NCBI RefSeq assembly: GCF_021044755.1
Contig: NZ_JAJNOR010000001.1
Span: forward strand, 372,001-436,000
DNA length: 64,000 bases
Direction: 5' to 3'
DNA from: Lientehia hominis
GTDB lineage: Bacteria > Bacillota > Clostridia > Lachnospirales > Lachnospiraceae
Made by a program: the position numbers and the translations under genes
The notes under the pieces: model-generated
Databases searched by the model: none
Told to the model about the DNA's origin: nothing
What the model saw: the letters and a program-made list of their open reading frames with translations, nothing else
In this document: piece by piece, positions 1-7,889 of the stretch
How the letters are laid out: each line of letters opens with the position of its first letter
Position numbering within the stretch: the first letter of the stretch is position 1

Positions 1-270
1 CAGAACGTTCTTGTTCACAAACCGCTTATCCGTCACGATACGCCAGAATTCATCCATCATTCCCTGAGTGTCCGGCAGATTATGTACCAAAAAAGAATGG
101 TCCTCCCGCTCCTCCACTCCCAGGAGGATAATCCCTCCTAATGTATTGGCAAAAGCAGAATACGTCTCCCAAAGGCTGCGGGGCAGACCGCCAAGTGCTT
201 TCTTCGCTTCGATCCGGTTATTTTCCCGATAAGTCTCTAACCGTGTCAAATCAATAATATCCTCTGTCAT
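1..270 (-). CDS. AlbA_2 (Schlafen-type AAA_4) ATP-binding protein, partial
   Basis: The gene runs off the left edge, so only the first 90 residues are visible. They read MTEDIIDL, then RLETYRENNRIEAKKALGG, then SAFANTLGGIILLGVEE. This is the start of an AlbA_2 (divergent AAA_4) domain: an acidic 'E-K/FK' entry, a small helix, then the 'NT-GG-I-LGV' strand. Family members are often putative transcriptional regulators or RNA-binding proteins with a winged helix in the missing C-terminal part. The start at 270 follows a GAGGGGA-like ribosome site. Function beyond the domain is unknown. Confidence 0.7.
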   Translation of the reverse strand, partial: MTEDIIDLTRLETYRENNRIEAKKALGGLPRSLWETYSAFANTLGGIILLGVEEREDHSFLVHNLPDTQGMMDEFWRIVTDKRFVNKNVL

Positions 271-342
271 ATCCCCTCTCCATCCCTGTACCAAGTCTCT
301 TTTATCTTTATCATAGCATAATCCGCCCCGTTTGGATATCTT

Positions 343-2091
343 TCAGCGGCGGTCGGGAAAACTGTCGTTGAGACATAGCGCTCCGTACCCCACCTGCGGA
401 TTTGGATATGTGGTAAATCCAGGCAGTGGACGCGCCCCGCGCCTTAAGTACGCTTTCAGCTTCTCACCATAAAGATAAGGGTCATTTCCTTTTATGATTC
501 CCCACTCCATCATGAGAGCCGCTGCTCCCGTAACAAATGGAGCGGCAAATGATGTGCCGGTCATCGGCCCGTAACCTCCTCCCGCCTGAATCGTCTCTAT
601 TCCCACTCCCGGAGCGACGAGATCCGGTTTCACCTGGTTGGTCACCCGCGTATATCCTCTCCCGGAAAAATCCGCATAGGTCAGATAACGGCTGTCATAA
701 GCTCCGACTGTGATGACATCCGCGGCCGTACTTGGTATAGTAAGCGTGATATCAGGTGTCGGATTGCTGAACCTGGTCGCTCGGTTGAGCACTCCCTCGC
801 TGGGCAGCCACATGTCATATCTGCCCTCCACGATCTTTTGCGGTATCAGCTGAAGATAATAAATCCCGCTCTCAAGGTAAGTATCCGTAGGGATAAAATC
901 AATGAAAATCTCCTGGGCGCTGCTGTAAGGAATCGGTTCCCCATAATATACATAGATATTCGCTTCCGGCGTCTGATACCTGCCTATGGGCTGTTCCAGG
1001 CTGAACGGCCCCAAACGCCTGCCTCTGGGGGTTGTCATCATGATGGAGAACCGATCCACATAAGATTTCCAAAGCTGAAGGCTGAGCCCAGTCTCATACT
1101 GTCCGACCGTCAGCCGGACGAAGGTACTGCCCGCCTCTCTGTCGGCCCCCTCCGGCAGATTGATCAGGACGCCGGAGGTATGGCCTCCTGAGCCGCCCTC
1201 GTTACCGCTCCCTACACAGATAGCCATCTTTCCCAAATCCGAAACGTCGTTCAAAAAACGCTCCAGAAGAGAAGTACCGTCATGAGACCCATAGGTATTG
1301 CCAAAGCTCAGATTTACCACGAGGGGAAAACGGTATTCCAGCATCTTTCGCACTACATAGTCTACCGCCTGCATAAGCTCTGTAGTCCGCGGGAATCCGC
1401 CTCCTGCATTGCCGAGCTTTACGACCAAAAGCTGGCTTTCCGGCGCCACTCCCCGGTATTGGCTGCCCCCTGCACCGCCGTTTCCAGCTGCAATACCTGC
1501 AACCGGCGTGCCATGATTCTGAAAGTCCTGAGACGGCACCAGAGAACGGTCGTCTTCCCTTAAAGCCTCGTTTATCTGTTCCCTGGTATATTCCGTCCCA
1601 ATATAGTACCCCTCCGGGGGATTCCCATCTATGGTCTGGTCCCAGAGGAAAAGAATCCGGCTGTTCCCTTCAGAATCCAGGAAATCCTCCAGCCAATAAT
1701 CGACGCCGGAATCGATGACCGCGATCACGACCCCTGACCCGAGAAGAGCATCGCTGCCAATCTGCACCTGATTGATACAGGAAACACTCCTTCCAATGTA
1801 CGTAGCGAAGGAAAGCCCTTTCGGCTTCTCTATGTATTCAATCTCCGGCTCCTGCGAAAGCGCCTCTACCAGAGGCTCCGGCAGTGTTACAATCGCATAA
1901 TTATTGAGGAGCCGCACCACCCGGATATCATCTCCCACCAGCCGTCTGATATCTCCGCTGTATTTCACGATGATATCCCAGGTATTGGTTGCTTTCTCAT
2001 AGCCCACATTCAGATCCAGAGACTTTTCCCGCTCCTCCTCCGGCACTGCTAAAGCCAGGTTCAGAAGATTTTCCAGCTTTTGATCCGGCAT
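343..2091 (-). CDS. S8 family (subtilisin-like) serine peptidase, Csp-like
   Basis: Subtilisin-type peptidase of 582 residues. The catalytic triad is complete: Asp127 in VIDSGVD, His193 in NHGTPVAG and Ser514 in GTSFAAP. An insertion of about 130 residues between the His and Ser segments corresponds to the jelly-roll domain seen in the clostridial Csp germination proteases and their relatives. No signal peptide is visible, so the product is either cytoplasmic or spore-packaged as Csp proteins are; this is inference. The start at 2091 has GGAG six bases upstream. It stands alone, with a terminator hairpin for the next gene behind it. A general Lachnospiraceae S8 peptidase of unknown substrate is the safe reading. 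Confidence 0.88.
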   Translation of the reverse strand: MPDQKLENLLNLALAVPEEEREKSLDLNVGYEKATNTWDIIVKYSGDIRRLVGDDIRVVRLLNNYAIVTLPEPLVEALSQEPEIEYIEKPKGLSFATYIGRSVSCINQVQIGSDALLGSGVVIAVIDSGVDYWLEDFLDSEGNSRILFLWDQTIDGNPPEGYYIGTEYTREQINEALREDDRSLVPSQDFQNHGTPVAGIAAGNGGAGGSQYRGVAPESQLLVVKLGNAGGGFPRTTELMQAVDYVVRKMLEYRFPLVVNLSFGNTYGSHDGTSLLERFLNDVSDLGKMAICVGSGNEGGSGGHTSGVLINLPEGADREAGSTFVRLTVGQYETGLSLQLWKSYVDRFSIMMTTPRGRRLGPFSLEQPIGRYQTPEANIYVYYGEPIPYSSAQEIFIDFIPTDTYLESGIYYLQLIPQKIVEGRYDMWLPSEGVLNRATRFSNPTPDITLTIPSTAADVITVGAYDSRYLTYADFSGRGYTRVTNQVKPDLVAPGVGIETIQAGGGYGPMTGTSFAAPFVTGAAALMMEWGIIKGNDPYLYGEKLKAYLRRGARPLPGFTTYPNPQVGYGALCLNDSFPDRR

Positions 2092-2159
2092 ATGATCTCC
2101 ACCATCCTGTCATTCTCTTTATCCTTTTTATTCTATGAATGGATGAAAGGATCTAATAC

Positions 2160-2212
2160 AAAATGGACGGCCTCTGTCTGAATTCCATTTCAGATCAGCG
2201 GCCGCCCATTAA
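2160..2212 (-). terminator. Rho-independent terminator after the YggS gene
   Basis: A long hairpin with arms near 2163-2182 and 2189-2210 (imperfect), followed on the minus strand by a TTTTGTATT tract. It lies directly downstream of the YggS-family gene, between it and the S8 peptidase. Confidence 0.6.
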
Positions 2213-2229
2213 AAGGCATAAACAGTTCC

Positions 2230-2943
2230 TCAAAGTGTGCCGGCTGATTCCGGCGCTCCATACTGTCTGGCCCCAAAAATCGCGGTCCCCACGCGGACCA
2301 TGGTTGCCCCCTCTTCTATGGCCACTTCGAAATCACCGGTCATTCCCATGGAAAGCTCTTTCATTTCCACTCCCGGTATCTTTTCTGCCTTTATCGTCTC
2401 AAATAAGGCTCTCATTTCTTTGAAATATCCTCTCGCATCTTCCGGATTTTCCACAGGAGGCGCAATGGTCATCAGGCCTTTCACCCGGACATTGGGAAAC
2501 GCTGCGATCTCTCGGATGAGAGCCGCCGCTTCTTCCTTCGGCACACCGTCCTTTGTCTCCTCTCCTCCAATATTGACTTCGACGAGCACCTGGCAGATGA
2601 CCCCGTGCTTCTCTGCCTCTTTCTGAATCTCCCTGGCCAGGCGGACAGAATCCACCGAATGGATCATATACGCCTTATCTACAATATATTTCACTTTATT
2701 TCGCTGCAGATGACCGATGAGATGCCACCGGAGCGGCTCTGTGATCTCCTCCGTCTTGCTGCACATTTCCTGCACCTTATTCTCACCAAAATCTTTGATG
2801 CCGCAGTTCATGATCTCTTTAAGCATCTCCACCGGCTTTGTCTTGCTGACGGCAATGAGTCTCACCGATTCCCGGCTCCTTCCGGCCCTTTCACATGCTG
2901 CCAGAACACGTTTTTCCACAGCTTCCAGATTATCCTTCAACAT
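2230..2943 (-). CDS. YggS/PLPBP family pyridoxal phosphate homeostasis protein
   Basis: PLP-binding protein of the YggS/PROSC family, a fold-type III barrel without known catalytic activity that buffers free PLP and supports amino-acid homeostasis. The PLP lysine is Lys34 in AVSKTKP. The family segments FGENKVQE, WHLIGHLQRNK, SVDS and the C-terminal LSMGMTGDFEVAIEEGAT are all present. An upstream ATG would add 16 residues, but the family N-terminus (MLKDNLEAVEKRV) and the GAGGTGG ribosome site favour 2943, giving 237 residues. It shares a strand with the membrane protein upstream (115-base gap). Confidence 0.93.
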   Translation of the reverse strand: MLKDNLEAVEKRVLAACERAGRSRESVRLIAVSKTKPVEMLKEIMNCGIKDFGENKVQEMCSKTEEITEPLRWHLIGHLQRNKVKYIVDKAYMIHSVDSVRLAREIQKEAEKHGVICQVLVEVNIGGEETKDGVPKEEAAALIREIAAFPNVRVKGLMTIAPPVENPEDARGYFKEMRALFETIKAEKIPGVEMKELSMGMTGDFEVAIEEGATMVRVGTAIFGARQYGAPESAGTL

Positions 2944-3057
2944 AGTATTCCACCTCGATTTCCTCTCTGCCTGTGCGTGATTCCCGCACATTCAGGCTGT
3001 CCTCATCTTAGCACATCCAATCATGTTTTGCAAGATTGCAGGTGGCTTCTCTCGCGC

Positions 3058-3711
3058 CTAACCAGCGGAAACAGGACGTTTTCCGCGTAGAAGCGGAACC
3101 GCCACATGCCCATTGAAAAACTCAATAAAGGGACCCAGGCAGATAGCTGTTGCCACGGTTCCCACGCCAATGGATGCCCCCAGGACCAGCGCGAGTATAA
3201 CACAGAAAAGGTCCGTCCCCATCCGGCAGGTTTTCAAGGAAGCTCTGCTGCGGTCCCTGAGGATTAGAGCGGCCGCATCATAAGTGGACACTCCCAAATC
3301 TGCAGTGAAATAAAGCGCTGTCCCTATACTCAGGATAAAAAGCCCCGCCAGGAAAAAAACGGCCTGCATCAGTCCCATTCCCACCTCTGACAGTGCCAGG
3401 CCGGAGACCGCGCACTCCAGTCCTTCAGAGAGCAATCCAGAAGTAAACTGCACCGCATAGCCGGCTCCTACCATGTTGATCAGAGTCGCTATGCCGATAT
3501 AATGCTGGTCTAGAAACCAGACGACAATAAATACAGCGAAATTCACAATGGCATAGATACTCCCATAACCTACCCCTGAAAACTGACTAAGCCCTGTGAT
3601 AAAACCGGTATAAGGGTCCATCCCAAACATAGCTGTCTTAATGAAACCACATCCAATACCGCTTAAGGCTACGCCCGCCAATGCCATGGCAAGCCTTCGT
3701 CCCTTGTCCAT
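3058..3711 (-). CDS. YitT/YczE-like integral membrane protein
   Basis: About 217 residues with five to six hydrophobic segments and the motif GIGCGFIKTAMFGMDPYTG near the N-terminus, echoed by a second-half motif LGVSTYDAAALILRDRS. This is the internally duplicated pattern of YczE/YyaS/YitT-type membrane proteins; their transport substrate is not established. An ATG nine codons further upstream exists, but GGGAGGGATCTT precedes the 3711 start at ideal spacing. It is divergent from an AraC regulator across a 160-base AT-rich gap, so that regulator may control it. Confidence 0.75.
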   Translation of the reverse strand: MDKGRRLAMALAGVALSGIGCGFIKTAMFGMDPYTGFITGLSQFSGVGYGSIYAIVNFAVFIVVWFLDQHYIGIATLINMVGAGYAVQFTSGLLSEGLECAVSGLALSEVGMGLMQAVFFLAGLFILSIGTALYFTADLGVSTYDAAALILRDRSRASLKTCRMGTDLFCVILALVLGASIGVGTVATAICLGPFIEFFNGHVAVPLLRGKRPVSAG

Positions 3712-3871
3712 AAGATCCCTCCCGCATATAGGTTTCAAAAGAATCCTTGATTTCTTCTATAATTTCATTATAATTGCATTATAAAGCTTTCTCTATAACT
3801 ATAATCAAGATTTCTATAACAATCCTGCCTTGTATATCGGCACTGCGATTGAGAAGGGAGTGAGGCGATAA
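3712..3871. promoter_or_regulatory. Divergent AT-rich promoter region
   Basis: The gap between the YitT-like gene and the AraC gene contains several overlapping TATAAT-like and ATTATAA elements (about 3757-3805) on both strands. No single -35/-10 pair stands out, but divergent promoters and regulator binding sites are expected here. Confidence 0.4.
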
Positions 3872-4780
3872 ATGAATAAGAGGATTATTTTTATTGACAA
3901 GAATCAAAGAGAGCTCAACCGCACTTTAAGCGGCAGCTTTCCTGTCTGCGTAGAACATGAGCTGCTGTCAGATTTCATCAAGCGGACCGTTCTCCACCAC
4001 TGGCATCCGGAGCTGGAAATGGCAGCCGTACTGCAGGGTTCTGTCATCTGTCAGATAAACGGCGTTTCCCGCCGGCTGGAAAAGGGAACCGGCATTTTCA
4101 TCAATACCAATGTGCTGCACGGCTATCTGCCCGACGGAGAACAGGACTGTATCTATGAAGCCATCCGATTTGAGCCTTCCCTGCTGGGGCAGCCGGGAAG
4201 CTGCATCTATGAAAACCAGATCGCTCCTGTCCTTTCCAGTGCGGACTTGTCCTCCGTTCTGCTCTCCAAAAACACCGGCTGGCAAAAAGAATTTCTTACT
4301 GCCATCGAAGAGATCGGAAACCTGGAACAGGAAAAGTCCTCCTGCCTGGAGCTTAAGATTCTGGAACGGCTGGCCCGGATCTGGCAGCTTCTTTACGAAA
4401 ACACCATGGAGCCTGCGCTGCAGACTCCCCAGTCAGCTAAGGATATCGCCCGGATGAAGCGGGCCATAACCTTTGTGCAGAATTCCTGTCATTCCACCGT
4501 TACGCTGAACGACATCGCCGGCTCCTGTTCTCTGAGCCAAAGCGAATGCTGCCGGCTCTTTAAGCGTATTCTGCACCAAAGCCCGATGGAATATGTCATT
4601 ACCTGCCGCATCAATAAAAGTCTTCCCCTTCTGGCGGAAGGAACCTTGTCCATAACCGAGATAGCCGGGCTGACGGGCTTTCAGAGCAGCAGCTACTTTA
4701 CCGAGACCTTCCGGCGGATGACCGGAGTAACGCCTTCCCAATACCGAAAACAGGCGGCTCTGTCCCTTACCCGTATCTAA
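3872..4780 (+). CDS. AraC family transcriptional regulator with cupin-type sensor
   Basis: Protein of 302 residues. The N-terminal half is cupin-like (HHWHPELEMAAVLQGSVICQINGVSRRL, then FINTNVLHGYLP). The last 100 residues hold two helix-turn-helix motifs (ITFVQNSCHSTVTLNDIAGSC; then ITEIAGLTGFQSSSYFTETF with RRMTGVTPSQYRK), the standard AraC/XylS DNA-binding domain. A ligand-sensing activator of sugar or small-molecule genes is the usual role; the ligand is unknown. The start follows GAGGCGATAA. The best target candidate is the divergent membrane protein at 3058-3711. Confidence 0.9.
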   Translation: MNKRIIFIDKNQRELNRTLSGSFPVCVEHELLSDFIKRTVLHHWHPELEMAAVLQGSVICQINGVSRRLEKGTGIFINTNVLHGYLPDGEQDCIYEAIRFEPSLLGQPGSCIYENQIAPVLSSADLSSVLLSKNTGWQKEFLTAIEEIGNLEQEKSSCLELKILERLARIWQLLYENTMEPALQTPQSAKDIARMKRAITFVQNSCHSTVTLNDIAGSCSLSQSECCRLFKRILHQSPMEYVITCRINKSLPLLAEGTLSITEIAGLTGFQSSSYFTETFRRMTGVTPSQYRKQAALSLTRI

Positions 4781-4808
4781 CAGGATATCTCATTTACACA
4801 AAAAACAG

Positions 4809-4838
4809 TTGACACATTCCTGTCTTTTGGAGTATATT
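4809..4838 (+). promoter_or_regulatory. Sigma-A promoter of the T-box/trpB2 transcript
   Basis: TTGACA at 4809-4814 and TATATT at 4833-4838 with an 18-base spacer. Transcription would start near 4845, just before the T-box leader. Confidence 0.8.
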
Positions 4839-4844
4839 GTTAGT

Positions 4845-5121
4845 GACAGTAAAACCAGTGAATGAGAAGAGTAGATATCTCGTATCCCTCACAGAGAGCT
4901 TCCGGCAGGTGGAAGGAAGCAGGGAACCGGATGTTGAATGGGCTCATGAGGGCAGGGAGAACGGCGCAGGCCTAGTAATACCTGACGGGAACTTCACCCG
5001 TTATCAAGGAAGCATATGTGGCAGCATATGGAATGAGTGGATGAACGATCATCAATCCGGGTGGTACCGCAGAAGACTTTATGGCTTCTGTCCCAGTGAA
5101 AACTGAGACAGAAGTTTTTTT
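4845..5121 (+). ncRNA. T-box riboswitch, probably tRNA-Trp specific
   Basis: Leader RNA of about 275 bases. The T-box core GGGTGGTACCGC (5059-5070) pairs with uncharged tRNA in the antiterminator. The Stem I landmarks AGAGAG (4891 area) and GGCAGGTGGAA are present. The bases GAATGGGC at 4937-4943 put a TGG (4939-4941) where the specifier codon is expected, which reads tryptophan and matches the TrpB-like gene downstream. A terminator hairpin (5085-5114 plus T tract) completes the switch. Low charged tRNA-Trp should allow read-through. The class is clear; the specifier assignment is by eye. Confidence 0.9.
5085..5121 (+). terminator. T-box regulated terminator
   Basis: Arms CTTCTGTC (5085-5092) and GACAGAAG (5107-5114) followed by seven T. 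It competes with the antiterminator built around the T-box core. Confidence 0.9.
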
Positions 5122-5216
5122 ATTTTATGGAAAGGTTCGTTCTATAAAATAAACATGCTCTGCGGGGATTGCACTGCCGCAGCCGATTATATGTATGAAA
5201 CAAGGAGGATATGAAA

Positions 5217-6593
5217 ATGAAAAAAATTCCGCACAGGCTTTATCTCACAGAGGAACAGATGCCGAAACAATGGTATAATCTCCGAGCCGATATGAGGGAG
5301 CTTCCCGACCCGATGTTAAATCCGGCAACCTTCCAGCCTGTTTCTGAAGAGGAACTGTACCCCATCTTCTGCAAGCAGCTGGCGCATCAGGAAATGGACT
5401 GTACGACCCGTTACATCGATATCCCGGAGGAAATCCAGGATTTCTATAAAATGTACCGTCCCTCCCCGCTGATCCGGGCTTTTAATCTGGAAAAAGCGCT
5501 TGGGACCCCCGCCAAGATCTATTACAAATTTGAGGGAAATAATACGTCGGGCAGCCATAAGCTCAACTCCGCCATCGCTCAGGCATATTACGCTAAGGAA
5601 CAGGGACTTACCAGCCTGACGACAGAGACCGGAGCCGGCCAGTGGGGCACCGCCCTGGCGGAAGCCTGCTCCTATTACAATCTGCCTCTGACAGTATACA
5701 TGGTAAAATGTTCTTATGAGCAGAAGCCTTTCCGAAAAGCGATCATCGAGACCTTTGACGGCCATATCGTCGCCAGCCCCAGTAACACGACCAACACCGG
5801 CCGCGCGATTCTGGAAAAGGATCCCAACACCACAGGAAGCCTGGGCTGTGCCATTTCAGAGGCCGTGGAAAAAGCGGTCACCACCGAAGGCTGCCGTTAT
5901 GTCCTCGGCTCTGTCCTGAATCAGGTCTTACTGCATCAATCCATCATCGGGCTGGAATCCAAAACAGCCATGGAGATGCTGGATGAATATCCGGATATCG
6001 TAATCGGATGCGCAGGAGGCGGATCCAATTTGGGCGGCCTGATCGCCCCTTTCATGCAGGATAAGCTGACAGGAAAGGCAAGCCCCAGGATCATAGCAGT
6101 AGAGCCCGCGTCCTGCCCTTCCCTCACAAGAGGCCGTTACGCCTATGATTTCTGTGACACCGGCCGTGTGACGCCGCTGGCCAGAATGTATACCCTTGGC
6201 TGCGGATTTATTCCCTCTGCCAATCATGCAGGCGGCCTGAGATATCATGGGATGTCTCCAATCCTTTCTAAGCTGTACCATGACGGTTACATGGAAGCCG
6301 TTTCCGTAGAACAGACAAAGGTATTCGAAGCTGCCACACTTTTTGCAAAACAGGAGACCATCCTGCCGGCTCCGGAATCTTCCCATGCTATCCGCGCCGC
6401 CATCGATGAGGCATTGAAATGCAAAGAAACAGGAGAAGCCAAGACCATCCTCTTCGGATTGACCGGAACTGGTTATTTCGATATGAATGCCTACAGCTCT
6501 TTCCTGAACGGCACCATGACCGATACGATACCTACTGACGAAGAACTGGAAAAAGCATTTGGGGAGCTTCCTAAGATTCCCGGAATCCAGTAA
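5217..6593 (+). CDS. trpB2: TrpB2-like PLP-dependent tryptophan synthase beta chain
   Basis: About 458 residues, the length of the long TrpB2 subfamily (ordinary TrpB is near 400). The PLP lysine is Lys115 in SGSHKLNSA, and the phosphate loop is CAGGGSNLGG. The N-terminal extension (LPDPMLNPATFQPV) and NTTNTGRAILEKDPNTTGSLGCAISEAVE are TrpB2 hallmarks. The enzyme condenses indole with serine, often as an indole-salvage enzyme without TrpA. There are no other trp genes nearby, and a tryptophan T-box controls it. A second ATG at 5211 is only two bases from AGGAGG, so 5217 is preferred. Confidence 0.9.
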   Translation: MKKIPHRLYLTEEQMPKQWYNLRADMRELPDPMLNPATFQPVSEEELYPIFCKQLAHQEMDCTTRYIDIPEEIQDFYKMYRPSPLIRAFNLEKALGTPAKIYYKFEGNNTSGSHKLNSAIAQAYYAKEQGLTSLTTETGAGQWGTALAEACSYYNLPLTVYMVKCSYEQKPFRKAIIETFDGHIVASPSNTTNTGRAILEKDPNTTGSLGCAISEAVEKAVTTEGCRYVLGSVLNQVLLHQSIIGLESKTAMEMLDEYPDIVIGCAGGGSNLGGLIAPFMQDKLTGKASPRIIAVEPASCPSLTRGRYAYDFCDTGRVTPLARMYTLGCGFIPSANHAGGLRYHGMSPILSKLYHDGYMEAVSVEQTKVFEAATLFAKQETILPAPESSHAIRAAIDEALKCKETGEAKTILFGLTGTGYFDMNAYSSFLNGTMTDTIPTDEELEKAFGELPKIPGIQ

Positions 6594-6598
6594 AAGAA

Positions 6599-6643
6599 AC
6601 GGGATGGAATTCTTTCGCCATAAGAATTCCATCCCGTTATTTT
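6599..6643. terminator. Bidirectional terminator between convergent genes
   Basis: Perfect 16-bp arms (6599-6614 and 6622-6637) around a 7-base loop, followed by TATTTTAT on the plus strand. It serves trpB2 and the convergent aldo/keto reductase. Confidence 0.85.
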
Positions 6644-6655
6644 ATATTTACTAAA

Positions 6656-7810
6656 TCATTTCCCAAATAAGGCCGCGGCCTGTTTCATCTTTCCGATGAT
6701 GTCCACCCCAAAGGGACAATTCTTCATACATTTCCCGCACTCCACACATTCTCCCGCGTGATGCTCCAAAAGGCCATAGTGATCCATGAGGGTATCCGGC
6801 ACCTTTTCCTGTATCAGAGACAGGTCCAGATATTTGTTCACGGATGCTATGTCAATCTTTACGGTACAGGGGGCACAATGGCCGCAGTACATACAGTGGC
6901 CATGGAAAGAGCTCCTCGGCGCTCCGGAAAGTATCTCACTGTAATCCTTTTCTTCCTGACTGGCCACGCCATACGCAGCCGCCGCCAGGACCTGCTCTCT
7001 GTCAAATGCCCCGACCATAACAGAAGCCACAGCCGGTCTGGTCAGGCAGTAATGCAGACACTGTACCGGAGTCAAAGCCTTTCCGAATGGACATTCCTCT
7101 TCGCTCAGCAATACTCCGGCGGCATATCCCTTCATGACGGTCAGCGCCACCCCTTCGTTCTGGCAGGTCTGATACAGCTTTGCCCTTTTCGGGTCGATTC
7201 CCTGATATACTCTGTCTTTGTATGTACTTTCCTCGAATAAAAAATCTATTTCTTCGCTGGCAGGCAGCATGTCGTAGGCAGCATTGACACTGAACAAGAT
7301 CACATCGATAAGGCCCGTTTTTACAGCCCTGAGCGCCATATCCGGATTGTGGGTGGACATTCCCAGAACGCGGATTATTCCTTTTTTCTTAAGTTCCTTC
7401 GCGTATTCCAGGACCTCTCCCCCGAAAACCCGGTCAAAATCCCGGTCATCGTCTATGTAATGAAGCATTCCGATATCCACATAATCCAGCCGCATCCTCT
7501 CGAGGAAATCCTCATAGGCGGACACCACTTCCTCCAGCTTCCTGGTGCGGCGGTACTGTCCGTTCTCCCACATGGAGCACAGATGTCCTTCCACCACAAA
7601 GCTCTCCCTCTTATACCGGCTGAGCGCTTTTCCTACATTGCTCCTGACATCTGGATTGGAATTATAGATATCAATAAAATTTATGCCCTGCTCCATGGCA
7701 CAGTCCACAATCTCCCGGCATTCTTCATAACTTTTCCCTTCAAAACCTTCTCCGCCCAGTCCAACTGCGCTCACCTTGATTCCCGTTCTTCCTAAAACCC
7801 TATATTCCAT
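6656..7810 (-). CDS. Aldo/keto reductase with C-terminal 4Fe-4S domain
   Basis: 384 residues. The N-terminal TIM-barrel reductase domain shows GRTGIKVSAVGLGGEGF, the catalytic-type Asp/Tyr in NFIDIYNSNPD, and the LDYVDIGMLHYID strand. The C-terminus carries CMYCGHCAPC and then CVECGKCMKNCPFG, a ferredoxin-like pair of clusters as in the COG1453 oxidoreductases of anaerobes. It should be a cytoplasmic NAD(P)H- or ferredoxin-linked reductase of unknown carbonyl substrate. The start at 7810 follows GAGGAGGGTATCAT. Its promoter has a MerR-type 19-bp spacer (see 7834-7864). Confidence 0.9.
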   Translation of the reverse strand: MEYRVLGRTGIKVSAVGLGGEGFEGKSYEECREIVDCAMEQGINFIDIYNSNPDVRSNVGKALSRYKRESFVVEGHLCSMWENGQYRRTRKLEEVVSAYEDFLERMRLDYVDIGMLHYIDDDRDFDRVFGGEVLEYAKELKKKGIIRVLGMSTHNPDMALRAVKTGLIDVILFSVNAAYDMLPASEEIDFLFEESTYKDRVYQGIDPKRAKLYQTCQNEGVALTVMKGYAAGVLLSEEECPFGKALTPVQCLHYCLTRPAVASVMVGAFDREQVLAAAAYGVASQEEKDYSEILSGAPRSSFHGHCMYCGHCAPCTVKIDIASVNKYLDLSLIQEKVPDTLMDHYGLLEHHAGECVECGKCMKNCPFGVDIIGKMKQAAALFGK

Positions 7811-7833
7811 ATGATACCCTCCTCTTTTTTTAC

Positions 7834-7864
7834 AGTTTAACACTTGGAGTGCGCTCAAAGTCAA
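7834..7864 (-). promoter_or_regulatory. MerR-type promoter/operator of the aldo/keto reductase
   Basis: On the minus strand TTGACT (7859-7864) and TAAACT (7834-7839) are separated by 19 bases. The spacer holds the imperfect dyad CTTTGAGCGCACTCCAAG (7843-7860), with arms CTTTGAG and CTCCAAG. A dyad inside an over-long spacer is the hallmark of MerR-family (AdhR/NmlR-like) activation. The regulator is not in this window. Confidence 0.6.
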
Positions 7865-7889
7865 GAAAAACTATCCTGCCTCGGATTTT

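Noticed and set aside
4837..5106. 89-codon frame in front of trpB2
   Set aside because: It covers the T-box leader, whose conserved elements explain the sequence fully.
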